From NCBI RefSeq assembly GCF_014196625.1, contig NZ_JACIDZ010000001.1, positions 310,001-374,000 on the forward strand: 64,000 bases of DNA, written 5' to 3'. Source of the DNA: Martelella radicis. Lineage in GTDB: Bacteria; Pseudomonadota; Alphaproteobacteria; Rhizobiales; Rhizobiaceae. Both the position numbers and the translations under genes were made by a program. This document shows positions 55,407 to 64,000 of the stretch, piece by piece. The notes beneath the pieces are model-generated. The model searched no databases. It worked only from the letters and a program-made list of their open reading frames with translations, and was not told the DNA's origin. Numbering within the stretch: position 1 is the stretch's first letter; each line of letters opens with the position of its first letter.

Positions 55407-58400
55407 ATGCGTAATGTGAGTTTGCGGCTGAAGGCGGCCCGTTCGGTCTTCCTGAGTTCATCCGCGCTTTTCCTCCTCTGGGGCACGCCGGGGCTAGCCG
55501 CCAACTTCCTGTGGACCGGCGCCGAATCGACCGACTGGTATACGGCCAACAATTGGCTCGAGAATGGCGCGGCCACGACCAATACGCCCAAGGCAGGTGA
55601 CAACGTTACCATAGACACCACGACCAATGCGCCCATTCTGCCCACCGATGGCGGCACGGAATATATCAACACGATCATTATCGGAAGAACCGCGACTGGT
55701 CAGATGACATCGAATGCGACGATCAACGGCGAAAAGACCCGCCTTGGTTCGTTGGCCGGCAGCAACGGCACGCTGACGCTCGGTGCCGGCGGCGCGATTC
55801 AGATGGATAACTCGATCATGGTCGGTGATTTCGGTACTGGCCGGATTGCAATGGCGGACGGCGCCACCGGGCAGACCGCGTCGATCATTCTCGGCAATTC
55901 AGCAGGCAGTTCGGGTACAGTCACGCTTTCCGGCAGCGGAACCAGCCTGAGGACCTACGGCAGCGGCGACAACGGTCTTTCGGTGGCAAACAGCGGTACC
56001 GGCACACTGACGGTTTCCAATGGCGCCTATCTGGAATCGGATCAGGCGATCATTGGCCGCCATGCCGGTGGCGAGGGGAGTATTACGCTTTCGGGCGCCG
56101 GCACGGAGTGGAACGGCTACGGCGCGACGACGATCGGCAGCAGCGGCAAGGGTACTGTGCTGGTTCAAAGCGGTGCCCATGCAATCAGCGGCTCGCTTTC
56201 GATCGGCGAGAACACGTCCTCCACCGGCAATGAAGCAACCGTGACCGGCAGCGGTTCGCTGTGGAATGTCTATAATGACATTTCACTCGGCGGCAATGTG
56301 AACACCGGCGGTACCGGCGGCGAAGGCACGCTGTCCATCCTCGACGGCGCGACCATGACTGCCAGCAATGCCTATATCGGCAATGTTTCGAGCGGCGAGG
56401 GTACGGTTTATGTCGACGGCGCCGGCGCGCAATTGCAGCTTTCCGCCTCGCTCAGGGTCGGGCGCAATGGCGATGGCCGTATGGCAGTATTAAATGGCGG
56501 TTCCGTCACAGCGGATTTCGCACTGGTCGGCGCGAATGAAGACAGTATAGGTCTTCTCCTTATTGCCGATGCCGGCAGCGAGGTTACCCTCACCAACAGA
56601 ATGACTGTCGGCGCGACGGGAGGCGGCGCTCTGGCGCTGGAAAATGGCGGCACCCTGAATTCGAACGGCGGCATTATCGGTCGCGATGCCGGCAGCCTCG
56701 GCGTTGTTGGCGTCATTGAAGGCGCTACATGGAACAACACCTCGAACCTCGAGGTCGGTTCCGAAGGTGTGGGCCTTCTGGATATTTTCGACGGTGGCAT
56801 CGTCACAAACCGCACGGCGGAAATCGGGACAACCGCCGCCGGCGAGGGTCTTGTCGGGGTAAGCGGCGCGGGATCGACCTGGACGGTCGATGGCGGCATT
56901 ACCGTCGGTGTTGAAGGAGAGGGCGGCTTGCTCGTCGCAGATGGCGGCGTTGTTACCAGTACAGCGAGCACACTGGCATCCGCAGCGGGCTCAATTGGTT
57001 TCGCGGCGATCGACGGGGCCGGGTCGTCCTGGACGGTCGAGGGCGATCTGACCGTAGGCGAGAGTGGCGGCGGTCTGCTGGCGCTTTCAAACGGCGGGAC
57101 GCTGACGGCTGACAACCTCGTGCTGGCTGCAAATGCCGGTTCGTTCGGCGAGCTTGTGATCGGCTCCGTTCCAGGCGTGGCCGCACAAGCGCCCGGCACA
57201 CTTGATGTCAACGAAGTCTCCTTCGGTGACGGACAGGGATATCTGGTCTTCAACCACACCTCGACGGATTATGAATTCTCGCGCGAGATCAGCGGCACGG
57301 TCGATATCGAAGCCTATGGCGGCACGACCATCCTGACCGCCGACAACACCAATGAAGGCAATACCTATATCGACACCGGCGCCGAGATTCAGGTCGGCGA
57401 TGGCGGCACGACCGGAACGCTCCAGGGCAATGCGGCAATCGAGACCGGCGGCAAGCTGAGCTTTGCCCGATCCGACGATATCGAGTTCGCCGGCCTTCTG
57501 CGCGGCACGGGCACTGTCTCCCAGAAAGGCTCGGGAACGCTCAGACTGACGGCCGACAACGACCAGTTCGCTGGCACGCTTGAAGCCGAAAGCGGCACCT
57601 TCCTGGTGGACGCTTCGCTACGCGGCACCAGCGCAGATATCAAGGCGGGGGCCTCTTTCGGCGGTTCGGGCGAGATCGGCTCGACCACGGTGCGCACCGG
57701 CGGCACATTCCTTTCCGGCGACGAGGACGGGTCGATCACCGTCAACGGCGATCTCGATTTCGAACCGGATGCCACCTATGCGGCCGTGATCCAGACCAAC
57801 CAGGTTCCGGCCAAGGTTACCGGCACGGTTTCCTTTGACGAGACAGAGCTCGATATCGATTTCGTCGACGGCGGCGAACTGAAGCAGCAATACACGCTGC
57901 TGGAGGCGGGCGAGATCACCGGCACCTACGACGCGCCGCTTGCCTCGCTGCCATCGCAGTTTCGCGGCACCATCTCCGAGGAAGGCAACAGGCTTAACAT
58001 GTCGCTCGCCTATGTCGGCGGCAATTTCAATTTCTCCGCGCTCGGCAAGGGTGTCAACGACCAGTTGGTCAAGGCCTTCAACGACGGCGTGCCGCTGACG
58101 GGAACCTTGTCCGCCGGCATGCTGCAATCGGGAAGCGCTTACGAGGCGGCAATGACGACGCTTGGCGGTGAACTGGGCATCAACGCGACGATGACGGCTA
58201 CTCTCGGCATGCAGGACTTCCTGCGCCGGTCGTCCAATCCGAGCCGGTTGCTCGCCGGTTGGCGTCCGATCGAGGAAAAGGACGAGGACACGTTGCCCTC
58301 GGCCGGCGAAACATCGGCGCTCGCCTACTGGAACCTCGGCACGCCTTCGAACCGGCAGCCGCAATGGGATTGGGCATCAACCAGTCGCGGCGCGACCTAT

Positions 58401-59330
58401 GGAGGCTCTTACGGAGGCACGGCAGGCGGCGCATACGGCAGTTCCTACGGTGCGCCCTACGCGCCATACCGCTCCCTGACGCCGGCCAATTCCATCTGGC
58501 TCGAATATAACGGCGAGACGGCGAGCGTCGACGGCGATTCAGGCGCCGGCAATTCGGGCGCTGACATCAAGGGCAATATCGTGGAGGGCGGCTACCTGGC
58601 CCAGCTCGACGACTCGACCGCGATCGGCTTCGTCTTCGGCGGCGGACAGACAAGTTACGACCAGACGGAACAGGACGGCTCGGCCGACAGCCAGTCGCTG
58701 CATGCCGCCGTCACGGCCGCCGGGCAAACCGCGCAGGGGCTTTACGGCCTGGCAACGGTCGGCCTCGGGATCGACAATATCGACACGGAGCGCACCGTTG
58801 CCTTCGGCACGGCGAGCGACCGGCTGCGCGGCAGCTATTCTGCCACCACCTTCGGCGGTCGTTTCGAGGCGGGCGGCCGGATCGTCAATGGCGGCATGGC
58901 CTTCATTCCCTTCGCCGCTGCAAGCGCCGTCTACACCAGCGCGCCGTCCTACCAGGAGGAGGTGGCATCGGGGGTCGGCAGTTCGGCTCTTGCCTATTCC
59001 GATTCCAGCCTCTTCCGCGGCACGGTCGAGGCAGGCGTCGGCTTTGATACCGCGGCAGGGGATTACGCGCGGCGCTTCTCGTTCAATTCGCGTGTCTCCT
59101 ATCTTTACCGCTATGGCGGCGGCGGCAATGCGAACGCGAGCTTCCTCGCTCTGCCCGGATACGGCTTCTCCATCTCCAGCAATGCGCCGACGGGAAGCGC
59201 GGTCACGGCCAATATCGGCACGCGCATCCAGCTCACCCCGCAGGCCGATCTTTCGATCGGCGCCTACGGCGAATGGGGTGCTGAGTATTCGGCGCTGATC
59301 GCCTCGGCAAAGCTTCGCTACATCTGGTAG
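55407..59330 (+). CDS. Autotransporter (type Va) with repeat-rich beta-helical passenger
   Basis: 1307 residues. A signal peptide ends near residue 31 (LFLLWGTPGLA). The passenger (about 32-900) is Gly/Thr/Ser-rich. Between about 150 and 590 it carries at least eight degenerate repeats of about 50 residues with a G-[AS]-G-[ST]-x-W core, e.g. GAGSTWTVDGGITVG and GAGSSWTVEGDLTVG, as in a beta-helix. A Gly/Tyr-rich linker (YGGSYGGTAGGAYGSSYGAP) precedes the C-terminal beta-barrel domain (about 1029-1307), which ends ASAKLRYIW. The ATG follows GGAGGTG. Adhesion or biofilm roles are typical of such proteins; no protease or toxin motif is visible. The gene is alone, with no helper. Confidence 0.92.
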   Translation: MRNVSLRLKAARSVFLSSSALFLLWGTPGLAANFLWTGAESTDWYTANNWLENGAATTNTPKAGDNVTIDTTTNAPILPTDGGTEYINTIIIGRTATGQMTSNATINGEKTRLGSLAGSNGTLTLGAGGAIQMDNSIMVGDFGTGRIAMADGATGQTASIILGNSAGSSGTVTLSGSGTSLRTYGSGDNGLSVANSGTGTLTVSNGAYLESDQAIIGRHAGGEGSITLSGAGTEWNGYGATTIGSSGKGTVLVQSGAHAISGSLSIGENTSSTGNEATVTGSGSLWNVYNDISLGGNVNTGGTGGEGTLSILDGATMTASNAYIGNVSSGEGTVYVDGAGAQLQLSASLRVGRNGDGRMAVLNGGSVTADFALVGANEDSIGLLLIADAGSEVTLTNRMTVGATGGGALALENGGTLNSNGGIIGRDAGSLGVVGVIEGATWNNTSNLEVGSEGVGLLDIFDGGIVTNRTAEIGTTAAGEGLVGVSGAGSTWTVDGGITVGVEGEGGLLVADGGVVTSTASTLASAAGSIGFAAIDGAGSSWTVEGDLTVGESGGGLLALSNGGTLTADNLVLAANAGSFGELVIGSVPGVAAQAPGTLDVNEVSFGDGQGYLVFNHTSTDYEFSREISGTVDIEAYGGTTILTADNTNEGNTYIDTGAEIQVGDGGTTGTLQGNAAIETGGKLSFARSDDIEFAGLLRGTGTVSQKGSGTLRLTADNDQFAGTLEAESGTFLVDASLRGTSADIKAGASFGGSGEIGSTTVRTGGTFLSGDEDGSITVNGDLDFEPDATYAAVIQTNQVPAKVTGTVSFDETELDIDFVDGGELKQQYTLLEAGEITGTYDAPLASLPSQFRGTISEEGNRLNMSLAYVGGNFNFSALGKGVNDQLVKAFNDGVPLTGTLSAGMLQSGSAYEAAMTTLGGELGINATMTATLGMQDFLRRSSNPSRLLAGWRPIEEKDEDTLPSAGETSALAYWNLGTPSNRQPQWDWASTSRGATYGGSYGGTAGGAYGSSYGAPYAPYRSLTPANSIWLEYNGETASVDGDSGAGNSGADIKGNIVEGGYLAQLDDSTAIGFVFGGGQTSYDQTEQDGSADSQSLHAAVTAAGQTAQGLYGLATVGLGIDNIDTERTVAFGTASDRLRGSYSATTFGGRFEAGGRIVNGGMAFIPFAAASAVYTSAPSYQEEVASGVGSSALAYSDSSLFRGTVEAGVGFDTAAGDYARRFSFNSRVSYLYRYGGGGNANASFLALPGYGFSISSNAPTGSAVTANIGTRIQLTPQADLSIGAYGEWGAEYSALIASAKLRYIW

Positions 59331-59350
59331 CCGGCCGTAACAAGGGGCGC

Positions 59351-59379
59351 GCGGGTTTCGACAACAGCTTGAAGCCCGC
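59351..59379 (+). terminator. Weak hairpin after the autotransporter gene
   Basis: GCGGGTTTC (59351-59359) can pair with GAAGCCCGC (59371-59379) using one G-U pair and an 11-base loop. It begins about 20 bp after the stop; only a short T stretch follows. Confidence 0.35.
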
Positions 59380-59422
59380 CGCCTTTCATGCCATCAAGGG
59401 CGCCTCTCAAAGGAGGAGCCTG

Positions 59423-60313
59423 ATGTCTCTTTCGCACCGTGCCCAGCGCCCGCTTGATCACCTCGTTATGCCGGTTGTCGACCTGGCGACCTCAAGGCTC
59501 AGGCTGAGCGCGCTCGGCTTCAGCGTCGCGCCCGATGCCCGCCACCCCTTCGGCACGGAAAACGCCTGCGTTTATTTTGCCGACGGGACCTATCTCGAAC
59601 CGCTCGGGATCGCAGATCTGCAGATCTACGGGAATCACATTCGCGACGGCCTCCAATTCGTGGCGCGCGACAAGGCCTTTCGTTTCCGCGTCGGCGAGGA
59701 CGGGCTGTCAGCAATCGTGTTCAAGAGCGAGGACGCGGTCGCCGACCACGAGGCTTTTGCAACGGAGGGCATCGCCGCCGGCGATCTCTTCCGCTTTTCC
59801 CGGACATTCCAGCGCGAGGACGGCAGCGAGGCGGAAGCCGGTTTCCGGCTGGCCTTCGCGGCGGATCTTCGCGCGCCCGACCTTTTCTTCTTTACCTGCG
59901 AGCGGCTGTTGCCGCTGAGCCCGCCGGAAGCGCTGATGGCCCACCAGAACGGCGTGACCGGGATTGCCGAAGTGCTGATCGGCGAAGACTATCCGATGGA
60001 GTTCGAGCCGCTGCTGCAGCAGTTGAGCCATTGCCACGAGACGGATATCCATCCGCACGGCGTGACTGTGGAAGGGGCCGGCGCCGACCTTTCAATCTTC
60101 ACCCATGACCATCTCCGCGCGCGTTTCGGTATCGATCCGCCGGCCACGGGACGCGGTCTTGTCGGTCGTGCGATTGCCTTTGAGGCTGCGGATATCGGCA
60201 ATATCGCGGACATTCTCGCGAAAAACGCGATCCAACACGAAACAGCGGACGGGATGATTTGCATTCCGCCTGCGCCCGGACAGGGCGTGACATTCATATT
60301 CAAGGAAGCATGA
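59423..60313 (+). CDS. VOC/glyoxalase-like domain protein
   Basis: 296 residues. [20 protein letters not shown] followed by [20 protein letters not shown] and [12 protein letters not shown] is the N-terminal half of a glyoxalase-like (PF13468-type) domain, with His in DHLV and Glu in YLEPLG as likely metal ligands. A second module ([20 protein letters not shown]) follows. The ATG at 59423 has a strong AAGGAGGAG site. It ends 1 bp before kdsA, so the two are co-transcribed. Function unknown. Confidence 0.87.
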   Translation: MSLSHRAQRPLDHLVMPVVDLATSRLRLSALGFSVAPDARHPFGTENACVYFADGTYLEPLGIADLQIYGNHIRDGLQFVARDKAFRFRVGEDGLSAIVFKSEDAVADHEAFATEGIAAGDLFRFSRTFQREDGSEAEAGFRLAFAADLRAPDLFFFTCERLLPLSPPEALMAHQNGVTGIAEVLIGEDYPMEFEPLLQQLSHCHETDIHPHGVTVEGAGADLSIFTHDHLRARFGIDPPATGRGLVGRAIAFEAADIGNIADILAKNAIQHETADGMICIPPAPGQGVTFIFKEA

Positions 60314-60314
60314 C

Positions 60315-61154
60315 ATGAGCAATCGGACCGTTTCGGCCGGCGCGGGCGCTGCGAAGGTCGCCTTTTCCAACAGCGGCAGGCTGTCGCTGATCGCCGGGCC
60401 CTGCCAGATGGAAAGCCGCGACCACGCCTTCATGATGGCCGGTCGGCTTGTCGAGATCTGCAGCGATGCCGGGATCGGCCTCGTCTACAAATCCTCCTTC
60501 GACAAGGCCAACCGGACCTCGCTCAACGCCGCTCGCGGCATGGGACTGGAAAAGTCGCTGGAGATCTTTGCCGACCTGAAGAAGGAATACGGATTTCCGG
60601 TGCTGACCGACATTCACACCGAAGCGCAGTGCGCCGAAGTGGCGCCGGTCGTCGATGTGCTGCAGATTCCCGCATTTCTCTGCCGCCAGACCGATCTCCT
60701 GATCGCGGCCGCGAAGACTGGTCGGGTCATCAATGTGAAGAAGGGTCAATTCCTGGCACCCTGGGACATGAAGAACGTGCTCGCCAAGATCGTCGACAGC
60801 GGTAATGGCAACGTGCTCCTGTGCGAGCGCGGCGTCTCCTTCGGCTACAACACGCTGGTCTCCGACATGCGCTCCCTGCCGATCATGGCCGAAACCGGCG
60901 CTCCGGTGATCTTCGATGCCACCCATTCGGTTCAGCAGCCTGGCGGGCAGGGCGGTTCGACCGGCGGTCAGCGCGAATTCGTCGAGACGCTCGCGCGCGC
61001 TGCGGTTGCCGTGGGCGTCGCCGGGGTGTTCATCGAGACCCATCAGGATCCGGACAACGCGCCGTCAGATGGGCCGAATATGGTTCCGCTCGACCAAATG
61101 CCGCGGCTTCTCGAAAAACTTCTGGCTTTTGACGCGATCGCGAAGGATAGATAA
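60315..61154 (+). CDS. kdsA: 3-deoxy-8-phosphooctulonate synthase (KDO-8-phosphate synthase)
   Basis: 279 residues. [80 protein letters not shown] and [20 protein letters not shown] are canonical KdsA segments. It condenses phosphoenolpyruvate with arabinose-5-phosphate to start KDO synthesis for lipopolysaccharide. A Cys is present early (AGPCQMESR), but Asn versus Cys metal dependence was not worked out. It lies upstream of eno, as in rhizobia. Confidence 0.97.
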   Translation: MSNRTVSAGAGAAKVAFSNSGRLSLIAGPCQMESRDHAFMMAGRLVEICSDAGIGLVYKSSFDKANRTSLNAARGMGLEKSLEIFADLKKEYGFPVLTDIHTEAQCAEVAPVVDVLQIPAFLCRQTDLLIAAAKTGRVINVKKGQFLAPWDMKNVLAKIVDSGNGNVLLCERGVSFGYNTLVSDMRSLPIMAETGAPVIFDATHSVQQPGGQGGSTGGQREFVETLARAAVAVGVAGVFIETHQDPDNAPSDGPNMVPLDQMPRLLEKLLAFDAIAKDR

Positions 61155-61353
61155 TCTTGGCTTCAAGGGACCGGTCCGCGTTTTTCCTGGGGTCGGCCCT
61201 GAAAATCTTTCATTCGTCATAGTTCTGGCGAATGAACTGCTTTATGCAGTTTTGCTGCAACGCGCGGGTGACCCAAGACACCGGGCGTATTATGGAAAAA
61301 CTCTGCGCTTTGGTGCGCGCATCACAATTTCGAACAGCAAGGTCGACAGGTAG

Positions 61354-62634
<1,281 letters not shown>

Positions 62635-62959
62635 TTGCCCGAAGGCAACAGTCAATTGTCATGACTTGTGATGCCCGCGGCCCCGTGCCGCGGGCATTTT
62701 TCGTGCTTTTCGCCTTCGGATTTGTGCGCATTGCACGATTGGCCCTGAGCCGGGACCGCGAAACCGTCAATCTTATGCGGCCGCATTCACCCGGCTCAAA
62801 ACTGGTGTCACGGTCGAGACCGAGCAGAGCTTGTTGACCTTTCCGTGAGGGCGCCCGCGTTTCCAAACCATTTGCGGAAACTGTCGGGCGCTTTATTCTT
62901 GGTTAAGGTTAGGGCGCTAGATTCCGGGTCACAGTATTGCGTAATTTCCGGACAGCCTC
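62635..62959. other. Intergenic region between eno and ftsB
   Basis: About 325 bp. It holds the eno terminator (62672-62701). The rest has no convincing gene, repeat or consensus promoter that I can support, although ftsB must be transcribed from somewhere within it. Confidence 0.6.
62672..62701 (+). terminator. Intrinsic terminator after eno
   Basis: TGCCCGCGGC (62672-62681) and GCCGCGGGCA (62687-62696) form a perfect 10-bp stem with a 5-base loop, followed by five T at 62697-62701. Confidence 0.92.
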
Positions 62960-63280
62960 ATGTGGACCCGCCATCACAAACCACGGTTTTACGGCCGCCT
63001 CGTCGTTCCCGCGATCACGGCCTGTTTCATGAGCTATTTCGTCTATCATTCCATCCACGGCGATTACGGCCTGATTGCCGCCGAACGCTTCGAGACTCAC
63101 AAGGAGCTGAACGAGCGCAAGCTTGAGAAGCTTGTGAGCGAGCGGCAGGCGATGGAGGAGCGCGTTCGGATGCTTTCCGACGGCTCTTTGATGAAGGATG
63201 CGCTTGACGAGCAGGCGCGCTACGCGCTCAATCTGCTGAGGCCGGACGAAATCGTGATTTTCGACCGAAATCTGCAATAA
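62960..63280 (+). CDS. ftsB: Septum formation initiator family protein FtsB/DivIC
   Basis: 106 residues. A short cytoplasmic MWTRHHKPRFYGR, one membrane helix (LVVPAITACFMSYFVYHSIH), the GDYGLIAAERFE block and a coiled coil (KELNERKLEKLVSERQAMEE) ending in LDEQARYALNLLRPDEIVIF are typical of FtsB in Alphaproteobacteria. It would act with FtsL and FtsQ in the divisome. It lies between eno and pdhA, the usual rhizobial order. Confidence 0.93.
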   Translation: MWTRHHKPRFYGRLVVPAITACFMSYFVYHSIHGDYGLIAAERFETHKELNERKLEKLVSERQAMEERVRMLSDGSLMKDALDEQARYALNLLRPDEIVIFDRNLQ

Positions 63281-63357
63281 ACTGAATTCCTATTAATTTG
63301 ATAAAATTTGTTATATTTCAGTATATTAGTTATTGAATTTTCTCGGTAAATCTAGCA

Positions 63358-63386
63358 TTGCCGTGCCGCACAAAACTGACTATTGT
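63358..63386 (+). promoter_or_regulatory. Possible promoter of the pdh operon
   Basis: TTGCCG (63358-63363), a 17-base spacer and TATTGT (63381-63386) lie behind an AT-rich stretch (63290-63345). Transcription would start near 63393, about 33 bases before the pdhA ATG. Confidence 0.4.
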
Positions 63387-63425
63387 GGCGCCAACTCCAC
63401 GTCTTTCCTTCCATAGGAGGTCTTG

Positions 63426-64000
63426 ATGGCGTCGCAAGCGTCTGCTTCACGGAAATCCCCCAAAAAAGAAGATAACAACCGGATCGTCGAATTCGATCGC
63501 GATCAGGAAATGCATGCGCTCCGCGAGATGCTCATGATTCGCCGCTTCGAGGAAAAGGCCGGCCAGCTTTATGGCATGGGCTTCATCGGCGGTTTCTGTC
63601 ACCTTTACATCGGTCAGGAAGCTGTCGTCGTCGGCATGCAGATGGCGCTGAAGGATGGTGATCAGATCATCACAAGCTATCGCGATCACGGTCATATGCT
63701 CGCCACCGGCATGGAAGCTCGTGGTGTCATGGCCGAGCTCACCGGTCGCCAGTCCGGCTATTCCAAGGGCAAGGGCGGCTCGATGCACATGTTCTCCAAG
63801 GAGAAGGCGTTCTACGGCGGTCACGGTATCGTCGGCGCGCAGGTGCCGCTCGGCGCCGGCCTCGCCTTTGCCAACAAGTATCGCGAGGATGGCAAGGTTT
63901 CGGTCGTCTATTATGGCGACGGTGCTGCCAACCAAGGCCAGGTTTACGAGACTTACAACATGGCTCAGTTATGGAAGCTGCCGGTCGTCTTCGTCGTTGA
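63426..64000 (+). CDS. pdhA: Pyruvate dehydrogenase E1 component subunit alpha (3' end outside window)
   Basis: The first 191 codons are visible, starting [20 protein letters not shown] behind a strong AGGAGGT site. Conserved E1-alpha segments are [60 protein letters not shown] and [20 protein letters not shown]. The thiamine diphosphate motif starts at [20 protein letters not shown]. With pdhB and E2 it converts pyruvate to acetyl-CoA. The rest of the gene continues past base 64000. Confidence 0.97.
   Translation, partial: MASQASASRKSPKKEDNNRIVEFDRDQEMHALREMLMIRRFEEKAGQLYGMGFIGGFCHLYIGQEAVVVGMQMALKDGDQIITSYRDHGHMLATGMEARGVMAELTGRQSGYSKGKGGSMHMFSKEKAFYGGHGIVGAQVPLGAGLAFANKYREDGKVSVVYYGDGAANQGQVYETYNMAQLWKLPVVFVV

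Overview
The window is one continuous stretch of alphaproteobacterial chromosome, most likely from a member of the Hyphomicrobiales (Rhizobiales) in or near the Rhizobiaceae. The basis is the GC-rich coding sequence, the very extended UvrB, a DUF1476 (ATP synthase zeta-type) gene, and gene orders common in rhizobia: gcvT-gcvH-gcvP behind a tandem glycine riboswitch, rluC-HAD-ATP12, clpS-clpA, purC-purS-purQ, ppiD-trpD-trpC-moaC-moeA and kdsA-eno-ftsB-pdhA. Most of the window is housekeeping sequence. The species is not identifiable by eye.

Layout. 1-3889: an ECF sigma factor/ChrR anti-sigma pair diverging from a flavin oxidoreductase-DUF1365 operon, with the same promoter-like motif facing both ways, plus a DUF2177 membrane protein. 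3943-7294: YigZ-like protein, small lipoprotein, AbrB-type membrane protein, Ntn-type linear amide hydrolase. 7295-9442: an AT-rich insert holding one AIPR-family (abortive-infection type) gene, with repeats on both sides. 9443-14117: glycine cleavage operon with promoter and riboswitch. 14263-17793: CrcB, RluC, two tandem HAD hydrolases, ATP12. 17929-21518: glutathione-dependent formaldehyde oxidation operon (class III alcohol dehydrogenase and S-formylglutathione hydrolase) with three accessory genes. 21724-22837: XRE regulator and LipB. 23032-26004: tRNA-Leu(GAG) followed by a decayed integrative element (tyrosine recombinase, a frameshifted AT-rich gene, two small genes) that ends inside a 5'-truncated M24 peptidase. 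26221-36043: a catabolic/import locus (Asp/Glu-racemase-like enzyme, DUF1989, CocE/NonD hydrolase, peptide-type ABC importer, GntR regulator). 36270-43347: ELM1-like protein, 2OG-Fe(II) oxygenase, UvrB, RDD protein, thioesterase, extensin-like lipoprotein. 43767-46530: clpS-clpA. 46613-49661: PagL-like protein, purine genes, DUF1476. 49662-55136: moeA, moaC, trpC, trpD and a SurA/PpiD-like chaperone. 55407-59330: a 1307-residue autotransporter. 59423-64000: VOC protein, KdsA, enolase, FtsB and the start of pdhA, cut by the window edge.

I did not find a clearly new multi-gene system. The best leads are the isolated AIPR gene with a nuclease-like N-terminus, the shared bidirectional ECF promoter motif that predicts the sigma factor's own regulon, the decayed tRNA-Leu island and its fusion junction, and a pair of AACGTTTCGCG sites 22 bp apart upstream of clpS.
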